DNA from: an uncultured Clostridia bacterium | GTDB lineage: Bacteria; Bacillota; Clostridia; Christensenellales; UBA1242 | Direction of reading: 5' to 3' | Assembly (NCBI GenBank): GCA_937891595.1 | Contig: CALATF010000067.1 | Coordinates: 1-21,572 of the forward strand | Length of the DNA: 21,572 bases | Part shown: one piece after another, positions 15,945-21,572 of the stretch | Position numbering within the stretch: position 1 is the first letter of the stretch | Layout of the letters: the number at the start of each line of letters is the position of its first letter | Notes under the pieces: model-generated | Told to the model about the DNA's origin: nothing | The model's input: the letters and a program-made list of their open reading frames with translations, nothing else | Database searches by the model: none | Translations under genes and position numbers: made by a program

Positions 15945-15973
15945 AATATATGTCGAAAAAAGTAAAAATTTGC
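15945..15973 (-). promoter_or_regulatory. Candidate sigma-E promoter for sigK
   Basis: On the minus strand GCAAATT (15967-15973) is followed after exactly 14 bases by CATATATT (15945-15952). The sigma-E consensus is roughly KMATATT, 14-15 bases, CATACANT; each box here has one mismatch. Sigma-E control of sigK is established in Bacillus. Confidence 0.5.
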
Positions 15974-16019
15974 TAGTCCAAAAAAATATTTATTTTATAT
16001 TTAAAAGTTTTATTATAAA

Positions 16020-16053
16020 CAAAAAAAAGAAAACAAATTCTATTTGCTTTCCT
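16020..16053 (-). terminator. Terminator of rnjA
   Basis: On the minus strand GAAAGCAAAT/ATTTGTTTTC with a 3-base loop is followed by eight or more T residues, shortly after the rnjA stop. Confidence 0.75.
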
Positions 16054-16062
16054 TTTTAGTTA

Positions 16063-17715
16063 TTATATTTCAACAACAATACTTAAAACCATAGGTTTTC
16101 TTTTAGTTTTCTTAAAAAAGAAACTTGTAGACATTTTTCTGATTGATGCTTTAAGTTCGTTATTATCCATGCTTTTAATATCCAAATTATTCAAGTTCTT
16201 AGTTAAAACTTCTTTAGCTTCTGCAATAATATCACTTGCTTCTTCTTGATAAATAAATCCACGAGAAATAATATCCGGGTTAGCAACTATTTGTCTTGAT
16301 GTTTTTGAAATAGTAACAACAATAGCACAAACACCATCTTGACCTAAAGAAATTCTATCTCTAATAACGTTACTATCCATGTCACCCAAACCAGTGCCGT
16401 CAATCAACACAGCCCCAGCAGGAACAATACCAGCTACTTTTAAAGATTGTTTACTAAGTTCAACTTTCATGCCAAGTTCAGGGATAATTATATCCCTTTC
16501 TTTCATTCCAAGTTCTTTTGCTAAAACTTGATGATTTTTTAAATGCCTATATTCACCGTGAACAGGAATAAAATATCTTGGTTTAATAAGGGAATGAAGT
16601 ATTTTAAGTTCTTCCTTATAAGCGTGACCCGAAGCATGAACATCTGCTAGTTCGTTATATATTACCTTACATCCCTTTCTATAAAGATTATTTATAACTA
16701 AATTAACCGCCTTTTCATTACCCGGAATAGGTGCTGAAGATAAAATAACTGCATCATTTTCGTTTAACTTGACTTTTTGGAAATTATCACTAGCCATTCT
16801 AGTTAATGCACTCATATTTTCACCTTGACTGCCAGTAGAAACAATAATCAATTCTTTATCATCATATTTTTCAATTTTATCAATATCAATAATAATTTCT
16901 TTATTACATCTAAGTTCGCCAAGTTTAATAGCCATGTCACTAACATTAACCATACTTCTTCCAGTAAAAGCTATTTTCCTTTTATATTTAACAGCTAAAT
17001 CTAATATTTGTTGAAGTCTGTGAATGTTAGAAGCAAAAGTCGCAATTATAATTCTCATACTTTTTAACTTTTCAAAAAGCCCATCAAAAGTCTTTCCTAC
17101 TACCGACTCACTCATTGAAAAGCCCTCCCGTTCAACGTTAGTACTTTCACACATAAGCAAGTCAACACCCTTTTTACCAACTTCAGCAAGACGTTTTAAA
17201 TCACAGCAATCATTACCTATAGGTGTAAAATCAATTTTAAAGTCCCCTGTGTGAACAACTACCCCCGCTGGCGTTGTAATAACAAGAGCCATAGCTCCAG
17301 GAATTGAATGAGTAACATTAACAAATTCCACTTTAAAATTCCCTGCAATTATAACAGTGCCACCCTTTACAGATTTTAAGATTACATTTGACCTTTTAGC
17401 TTCTTTTAGTTTGTTTTCAATTAAACCAAGGGAAACTCTGCTACCATAAATAGGTGTTTTTATATGGTCTAATAAATAAGGCACAGAACCTATGTGGTCT
17501 TCGTGACCATGTGTAATAAATAACCCTCTTATTTTAGATTTGTTTTTTTCCAAATATGTTAAATCTTGAACAACCAAATCTACGCCCGGCATAGCTTCGT
17601 CTGGAAAAGATAATCCCGAATCAACAATAATCATGTCTTTGCCATATTCAAAAACAGTCATATTTTTGCCTATTTCACCTATACCGCCTAAAAAACTAAT
17701 TTTTAAATTTTCCAT
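16063..17715 (-). CDS. rnjA: Ribonuclease J
   Basis: This 550-residue enzyme belongs to the metallo-beta-lactamase/beta-CASP RNases. The zinc-binding motif THGHEDHIG spans 68-76; further metal ligands sit in HTGDFKID and the C-terminal PVHGEYRH block. The beta-CASP insert includes ATFASNIHRLQQ and the STGSQGE motif. A C-terminal domain of about 100 residues completes the usual RNase J length of about 555. RNase J combines 5'-to-3' exonuclease and endonuclease activity in mRNA decay and RNA maturation. The ATG at 17715 has CGGAG 7 bases upstream. It is monocistronic with a leader that includes a small hairpin. Only one copy is in view, so J1 versus J2 cannot be told with certainty. Confidence 0.95.
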   Translation of the reverse strand: MENLKISFLGGIGEIGKNMTVFEYGKDMIIVDSGLSFPDEAMPGVDLVVQDLTYLEKNKSKIRGLFITHGHEDHIGSVPYLLDHIKTPIYGSRVSLGLIENKLKEAKRSNVILKSVKGGTVIIAGNFKVEFVNVTHSIPGAMALVITTPAGVVVHTGDFKIDFTPIGNDCCDLKRLAEVGKKGVDLLMCESTNVEREGFSMSESVVGKTFDGLFEKLKSMRIIIATFASNIHRLQQILDLAVKYKRKIAFTGRSMVNVSDMAIKLGELRCNKEIIIDIDKIEKYDDKELIIVSTGSQGENMSALTRMASDNFQKVKLNENDAVILSSAPIPGNEKAVNLVINNLYRKGCKVIYNELADVHASGHAYKEELKILHSLIKPRYFIPVHGEYRHLKNHQVLAKELGMKERDIIIPELGMKVELSKQSLKVAGIVPAGAVLIDGTGLGDMDSNVIRDRISLGQDGVCAIVVTISKTSRQIVANPDIISRGFIYQEEASDIIAEAKEVLTKNLNNLDIKSMDNNELKASIRKMSTSFFFKKTKRKPMVLSIVVEI

Positions 17716-17774
17716 TTTTTTCTCCGTAATATTATTTAATTTTGATATTTTAATTTATAAAAACCTGATTAATC

Positions 17775-17796
17775 GTAGCTATAAAAATATAACTAC
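17775..17796 (-). other. Hairpin in the rnjA leader region
   Basis: GTAGCTATA and TATAACTAC form a 9-base stem (one G-U pair) with an AAAA loop, about 60 bases before the rnjA start. A leader RNA structure is possible; function is unknown. Confidence 0.35.
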
Positions 17797-17906
17797 AAAA
17801 ATAGAAATAAAGTAATTATCTTTATCTATCGTATTAAAGTTCATAAAAAACTTTTTAAAAATGTTTTGTAAAACACCTTTAAAAAATTCGTTACAAAAAT
17901 ATAGAT

Positions 17907-17944
17907 GTTAACTAGAATATACATACTAATATATTCTAGTTAAC
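17907..17944. terminator. Perfect 15-bp inverted repeat between rnjA and the membrane protein gene
   Basis: GTTAACTAGAATATA (17907-17921) and its exact reverse complement (17930-17944) flank an 8-base loop. It begins 24 bases after the membrane-protein stop codon on the minus strand and could end that transcript, though the T tract after it is poor (ATCTATATTTTTG). Alternatives are an operator or a bidirectional transcript end. Confidence 0.5.
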
Positions 17945-17968
17945 CTTAATATATTTAGCAAAATTATA

Positions 17969-18910
17969 CTAAATTAAATATTTCATCTTTTTAAATGTAT
18001 CTTCTTCCTCAAACTTTTTAGGAACAATAAACAAATCTGGATAAACGTAGAAACGCATACCTTGAGCACTAAAATAACTAACCATTTCGTAAATAACAAA
18101 AACTAAAGCAGTTAATGGTAAAGTAACTATTAAAGAAACACTAAGAGTAAAAACACAAAATATTAAATTTAAAACAATAGCCGTTAAAATTAAAGCAATA
18201 TAATTAGAAAATATGCTAAAGAACTTTCTAAAAACACATTTAAAATTTTGTTTTAAAGCTTTAAAAGGATTGCAATCTAAAACTGCAATAGCTGGCATCC
18301 AGCATGAAAATAAAGTACGCTTGAACGCGATAAAGCAAATTAACAATGCAAGAATTAAAATATCAAGTAAAATAAGTAAGAAATTACCTAGCGTAGCTAA
18401 TTTAATAATACCTATAAATCCTGCAAGAATAATAGAATGAAATACAAATAAAACAGCATATCTTAATAAACTAAACACACAGCTTTTCCCTATGCATTTA
18501 ATATATCTTCCAGTAAAACCATACCTTACTTGACTGGTCATAAAACCATATAAAACTTCTCCTAAAGCTAGTTGAGCTAAGTCTAAAGTAAATGGAAAAA
18601 CAAAAACAACCCAAACAATTAAAAAAACATAATTAAATCTAAATTGAATATTAGTTGTAAGAACATTCCAAGCTGTATCAATTATATCGTTAAAAGAATA
18701 AATAATACCCTCTGGCTCAGAAAAAAAGCTATTAAGTAAAGCAATAAAATTTTCAAAAACTTTAGCTTCAACTAATTTATCAATAATAGGGGATGCTATT
18801 CCCCAACAAACACCCAAAGTTACAACAATACAAATAATGTAATAAAGTAAAACCTTCCATACATTAGAAAAATTTGTTAGTAACAATCTAACTGTATTTC
18901 TAAAAATCAT
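17969..18910 (-). CDS. Multi-pass membrane protein of unknown function
   Basis: This 313-residue protein has about six hydrophobic helices, near residues 18-38, 90-112, 146-172, 175-198, 235-262 and 265-287. Between helices four and five sits a cytoplasmic-type loop MPAIAVLDCNPFKALKQNFK; such NPFxALKxNF loops occur in DUF975-like and related integral membrane proteins without known enzymatic activity. No catalytic motif is visible. The start ATG has AAAGGA 7 bases upstream. It has its own promoter and ends before the long inverted repeat, so it is monocistronic. Family placement is tentative. Confidence 0.75.
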   Translation of the reverse strand: MIFRNTVRLLLTNFSNVWKVLLYYIICIVVTLGVCWGIASPIIDKLVEAKVFENFIALLNSFFSEPEGIIYSFNDIIDTAWNVLTTNIQFRFNYVFLIVWVVFVFPFTLDLAQLALGEVLYGFMTSQVRYGFTGRYIKCIGKSCVFSLLRYAVLFVFHSIILAGFIGIIKLATLGNFLLILLDILILALLICFIAFKRTLFSCWMPAIAVLDCNPFKALKQNFKCVFRKFFSIFSNYIALILTAIVLNLIFCVFTLSVSLIVTLPLTALVFVIYEMVSYFSAQGMRFYVYPDLFIVPKKFEEEDTFKKMKYLI

Positions 18911-19185
18911 ATTATATCCTTTAAATTTTATATATAAATAAGTCCAAAAAAACTTAATAAAAAACTATATCTTATAAATCAAGTTAAGTATAATTTAAAA
19001 ATAAAAAAAAATCAAGTCATTTTTAAATTAAAATAATTTACATTTTTCAACATGTTTTTTTTATAAAAGCTTTTAATTAAATTGTTGCAAATTACATACA
19101 TAAAAATCACTATTTAATTCTTTAACCTTTCAAATAATTTTTTCGTTATTTATCAAATACTAAACGCCACATATATTAAAAAAAT
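18911..19185. other. Non-coding AT-rich stretch
   Basis: Apart from the membrane-protein promoter and ribosome binding site near its left end, this stretch holds only A/T-rich sequence with no frame, repeat or RNA structure I can support. It marks the boundary between chromosomal genes and the phage remnant. Confidence 0.6.
18987..19015 (-). promoter_or_regulatory. Promoter for the multi-pass membrane protein
   Basis: On the minus strand TTGATT (19010-19015) and TATACT (18987-18992) are 17 bases apart, giving a leader of about 70 bases. Confidence 0.5.
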
Positions 19186-19220
19186 AAAAAAACACACTAA
19201 AATTAATTAGTGTGTTTTTA
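19186..19220 (-). terminator. Terminator of the phage-like operon
   Basis: On the minus strand AAAAACACACTAA/TTAGTGTGTTTTT forms a long stem with a short AT loop and a T-rich end, starting 5 bases after the last holin gene. Confidence 0.8.
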
Positions 19221-19224
19221 ATAA

Positions 19225-19515
19225 TTATTTATTAATATGTTGGTCTTTGTTTATTTTATTTTCAATATCACTTTGTATATCTTCTTTAATTTCTGTTACA
19301 CTTTTACCCTTTAAATTTGAGTTTAATAAACCTATAGAAACCATAAATGCTAGTACATAAGAAATTATTTCAATAAATATTTTTATTTCATATTGCACAC
19401 CACATAGATTAAGAACTATTTGTGTAATTAAAATAAGCATACAAATAACACTTACCCAAAAAGTTAACGACTTAGTAGAATTTTTATTGTTATCTTTATT
19501 TTCATTTTCTTTCAT
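19225..19515 (-). CDS. Phage holin, phi-LC3-like
   Basis: This 96-residue protein has a charged N-terminus, two hydrophobic segments (about 17-38 and 46-65) joined by a short loop, then GLLNSNLKGKS and a charged tail. That order, including a TFW start of the first helix and a polar xxxKGxS after the second, fits the phi-LC3 holin family. Holins form the membrane lesions that let an endolysin reach the wall. An AAAAGGAA site precedes the ATG, 2 bases after the preceding stop. It is the last gene before the terminator; no endolysin follows. Confidence 0.65.
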   Translation of the reverse strand: MKENENKDNNKNSTKSLTFWVSVICMLILITQIVLNLCGVQYEIKIFIEIISYVLAFMVSIGLLNSNLKGKSVTEIKEDIQSDIENKINKDQHINK

Positions 19516-19517
19516 AT

Positions 19518-19730
19518 TTAATTCCTTTTACTCAAAACCGCGCTTCTAATTTCTTTAATTTCTTCTTTTATATCCTGCACAGCATCCAAATGAGTACTTA
19601 ATTTTTGAATAGTATCCTGATATTTTTTTTCTCTTTTAGCACTATCTTTTAATTGATAAATTAAAAGCCCCACAAATAAAGCAGACCAAATACCGTTAGT
19701 TAAAGCTAACTCTAAAATTTCCTGCCACAT
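19518..19730 (-). CDS. BhlA/UviB-type holin
   Basis: This 70-residue protein has one N-terminal membrane helix (about 10-27, TNGIWSALFVGLLIYQLK), a KREKK basic patch, then a long amphipathic helix with DAVQDIKEEIKEIRSAV. This is the layout of BhlA holins and UviB-like bacteriocin-associated proteins. A strong AAGGGGG site precedes the ATG. It is directly followed by a second holin, a pairing common in Gram-positive prophages. Confidence 0.8.
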   Translation of the reverse strand: MWQEILELALTNGIWSALFVGLLIYQLKDSAKREKKYQDTIQKLSTHLDAVQDIKEEIKEIRSAVLSKRN

Positions 19731-19766
19731 ATTTCTTCCCCCTTTAACTTAACAACCCTTGAAATT

Positions 19767-19979
19767 TTAATCAAAAAGTTTTTTATAATCAGATAAACAC
19801 ATATCTTCTTGCATATTTTCCTCATTTTTGTCTTCTTCAAAAACATCTTCTTGTTCCATGCACTGCAAAACTTCTTCAACAACTTTACCATTAAAAATAT
19901 ACTGATTCATCCTCTCTAATTCCTTTTTATGTAAAATTTCCTTTACCTTATGTTTTAAATAATCTTCAATAATTACCAT
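19767..19979 (-). CDS. Small acidic phage-associated protein, unrecognised
   Basis: This 70-residue protein has a basic helical N-terminal half (DYLKHKVKEILHKKELERMN) and a very acidic C-terminal half (EEDKNEENMQED). Its ATG overlaps the stop codon of the previous gene as TAATG, so translation is coupled. Position between a tail-like gene and the holins suggests a late phage role; I do not recognise a family. Confidence 0.55.
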   Translation of the reverse strand: MVIIEDYLKHKVKEILHKKELERMNQYIFNGKVVEEVLQCMEQEDVFEEDKNEENMQEDMCLSDYKKLFD

Positions 19980-20833
19980 TAATCCTCTACATTAAAAACA
20001 AATTGTAAAGTAGAAATATAAAAATTTTTATTGTTGCTTAAGAACTTAAAACTAAACACTTTCCCAACACAATTTAAAACTATCCTTTGAATATCTTCTT
20101 TGCCTTTTAGGTTAAAAATTCTTGTACTCTTTTCTGTTTTAATTTCTAAATTACAATCATATTTGCATATCAAATTGACTTCTTTTAAAATTTTTGTTGT
20201 GTCAAACTTTTCAAAATAAACCTTTCCACTTTCCCATTTTTTAGGCAGTATTTCTCCATTTATTGTGCCATTATCATTTAATTGTAAAAATTTATAACCT
20301 AAAGAATTATTCAAACATAAAAATAATTTAGAAATTGATAAATCTTTTACAGCTAGCATACAAACAATATCTAATCCCCTAGTAATGTTATAATTTCCTG
20401 TTTCTATATCATATTCAATCAAAGCATTGTTTACACAACCCGTTTCCTTTTCTTGACCTACTTTTATACTATCCTCAAAATTTAATCTACAGGCTATATA
20501 TAATTTCCCATTAAAAAAAGAAGTTACCGCCTTGTCTTGAGAAATACCTTTGAATAACTTCAATAATTTAATATTTAATTTTTTAACATTATAACCATCA
20601 AATTTATACAAGCCATCTTCAGCTAGAAAATAAATATCTTTACCACAAATACAAGCAGTATTGCAATAAATTTTTGCACTAGAATTATATATATTAACAG
20701 CAGTATAAACAGAGTTTGATGCATATGAAGAAATTTTAGAAATACCAAAATCTCTAAAAACATAAACATCATCTAAAAATGAAACTATTAAATCCATTGG
20801 CACAATTCTAAAATCATTATTCAAATATCGCAA
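19979..20833 (-). CDS. Phage tail/adaptor-like protein, probably truncated at the N-terminus
   Basis: This 284-residue frame begins with a TTG and no ribosome binding site at 20833; a stop lies four codons upstream in frame. The sequence has beta-propeller-like repeats of the phage connector or stabilisation-protein kind: FLDDVYVFRDFGISKIS, then ICGKDIYFLAEDGLYKFDG, FNGKLYIACRL and ALIEYDIETG, each a strand pair around a turn. The C-terminal 100 residues look like a separate beta domain. Proteins of this sort are usually longer and the first residues already read as the middle of a domain, so I infer that the 5' part was lost at a breakpoint near 20834. It heads a coupled cluster with the small acidic protein and two holins. 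Confidence 0.55.
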   Translation of the reverse strand: MRYLNNDFRIVPMDLIVSFLDDVYVFRDFGISKISSYASNSVYTAVNIYNSSAKIYCNTACICGKDIYFLAEDGLYKFDGYNVKKLNIKLLKLFKGISQDKAVTSFFNGKLYIACRLNFEDSIKVGQEKETGCVNNALIEYDIETGNYNITRGLDIVCMLAVKDLSISKLFLCLNNSLGYKFLQLNDNGTINGEILPKKWESGKVYFEKFDTTKILKEVNLICKYDCNLEIKTEKSTRIFNLKGKEDIQRIVLNCVGKVFSFKFLSNNKNFYISTLQFVFNVED

Positions 20834-20930
20834 AAATGCTGATTATGATATGAAATTTAATTTTGACAATTTTAATCAAAGTAAAGTGCAATCTGATAAA
20901 TTTTTCGATTTAATTAAAAAATTAAAATAA
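20834..20930 (+). pseudogene. Possible C-terminal remnant of a plus-strand gene
   Basis: A plus-strand frame reading NADYDMKFNFDNFNQ, then KVQSDKFFDLIKKLK, ends in TAA at 20928-20930. The frame stays open back to 20766 but has no usable upstream start, and it overlaps the opposite-strand gene there. Residue use looks protein-like. It is best explained as a tail end left by a rearrangement, but chance is not excluded. Confidence 0.3.
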
Positions 20931-20942
20931 TTTGGTGGTACT

Positions 20943-21146
20943 ATGTGTAAAAAAATCAACTGTTCTGTCGAATCTCATGTAAAAACTATCATGACTAATG
21001 TTTATTCTGAAAATAAAATAAACGAGGGCTTTATTTTAGTAAATCCTGATGAAATTTATGATTTTGTAAAAGATAATAAATATATTCCTTTATCACTTTT
21101 CTTTTCTATAAGAATTGCTATTATTGAACTTATTAGCATAATATAA
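20943..21146 (+). CDS. Small hypothetical protein, possibly truncated
   Basis: This 67-residue frame starts with ATG behind a GGTGG site 4 bases upstream and follows the preceding plus-strand remnant by 12 bases, as in an operon. The first 48 residues (MCKKINCSVESHV onward to NKYIPLSL) look like a normal soluble protein. The last part turns hydrophobic and ends near the place where base composition changes, so the natural C-terminus may be lost. No family recognised. Confidence 0.4.
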   Translation: MCKKINCSVESHVKTIMTNVYSENKINEGFILVNPDEIYDFVKDNKYIPLSLFFSIRIAIIELISII

Positions 21147-21165
21147 AAATTCTTCTTGATTTCAT
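21145..21165 (-). pseudogene. Possible 5' stub of a divergent gene
   Basis: On the minus strand AGGAG stands 7 bases before an ATG at 21165 that encodes MKSRRIF, then leaves frame and hits a stop by 21133. A strong start signal with almost no reading frame suggests a gene cut by a junction near 21145. Confidence 0.25.
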
Positions 21166-21257
21166 ATTTTTCTCCTGTTTTCCCATTGCTATTTTCTATT
21201 TTATAACTTGTACGTTTGAAAATCCAGAAATATACAACTTAATATATAGGGGAGATG

Positions 21258-21286
21258 TCATATTATCCGCACATATTTCATATAAA
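21258..21286 (+). promoter_or_regulatory. Candidate sigma-E promoter for the SPOCS-domain gene
   Basis: TCATATT (21258-21264) matches the sigma-E -35 consensus KMATATT fully and is followed after 14 bases by CATATAAA (21279-21286), close to CATACANT. It precedes a gene family tied to sporulation. Confidence 0.5.
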
Positions 21287-21318
21287 TGGGTAGGGCATGC
21301 GTTCAAGGAGGGAAAATT

Positions 21319-21572
21319 ATGGAGTTAATAAAAAAGAACATCCATATGGAAAAGCGTCTGGATTTAGCGTCCACGCAGATAAGTTTAGAAGAAGACCAGA
21401 ATATTTCAGACCAGAAACCGGATGCGTTCCGGGTTGTTTGCAAAAAGGCGGATGTGAGAATTGCTGAAACAAAAGCACAGGATGATTATGTCCTGATAAA
21501 AGGCGCACTGGTATATCAGGTGCTGTACCTTACCGATGAAGCAGAAAAAAGAATTTGCAGTATGAATGGGGA
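21319..21572 (+). CDS. SPOCS-domain (DUF3794) spore protein, 5' part only
   Basis: The ATG has a perfect AAGGAGG seven bases upstream. The 84 visible residues start MELIKKNIHMEKR and continue with a DQKPDAFRVVCK segment, VRIAETKAQDDYVLIKGALV and QVLYLTDEAE, the pattern of the DUF3794/SPOCS domain. Such proteins, often ending in LysM, are linked to the spore envelope of Clostridia. Codon use (CTG, GCG, CCG, CGG, ACG) and G+C are clearly unlike the rest of the window and fit Lachnospiraceae. The gene runs off the window end. Family call is firm; whether it belongs to the same genome is doubtful. Confidence 0.8.
   Translation, partial: MELIKKNIHMEKRLDLASTQISLEEDQNISDQKPDAFRVVCKKADVRIAETKAQDDYVLIKGALVYQVLYLTDEAEKRICSMNG

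Noticed and set aside
21317..21508. Minus-strand frame over the SPOCS gene
   Set aside because: The plus-strand frame has a perfect ribosome binding site and a recognised domain; the reverse frame has neither.

Overview
The window looks like chromosomal DNA from an AT-rich, anaerobic, spore-forming Firmicute of the class Clostridia, probably an uncultured gut lineage. Evidence: very low G+C (by eye below 30% over most of the window), strong AGGAG-type ribosome binding sites, an intact sigma-K gene with a sigma-E-like promoter, RNase J, a type A RNase P RNA and rubrerythrin. Nearly all genes lie on the minus strand. Stop codons inspected were TAA or TAG, and the standard code fits.

Region 1 (1-5304) is the most unusual part: six tandem, co-oriented paralogues of about 270-284 residues, the last cut by the window edge. 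Each is a stand-alone kinase-fold domain of HipA-like type, with a conserved Lys, a conserved Glu, a D-x-H-x-x-N catalytic loop and a later metal-binding Asp. The upstream copy has its own promoter and terminator. The other five follow a second promoter with 14-21 base gaps, like an operon. No HipB-like partner or other recognisable gene is present, so the substrate is unknown.

Region 2 (5365-11560) is conserved housekeeping: lepA (split into two frames at the G5 loop) and hemW as an operon, a divergent glycerophosphodiester phosphodiesterase, rubrerythrin with its own promoter, and rarA. Region 3 (11553-15056) holds two unrecognised proteins flanking rnpB: a very AT-rich membrane-anchored protein and an acidic-tailed protein whose promoter sits so close to its start codon that the mRNA may be leaderless. 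Region 4 (15182-18910) has sigK, rnjA and a multi-pass membrane protein.

Region 5 (19225-20833) is a prophage remnant: a tail/adaptor-like protein truncated at its N-terminus, a small acidic protein and two holins (BhlA type and phi-LC3 type), with no endolysin in view. From about 20834 the coding direction flips and short broken frames appear. After about 21150 base composition and codon use change sharply, and a SPOCS/DUF3794 spore gene with a sigma-E-like promoter begins in a style typical of Lachnospiraceae. The right end may therefore be a recent transfer or, at least as likely, a contig chimera.
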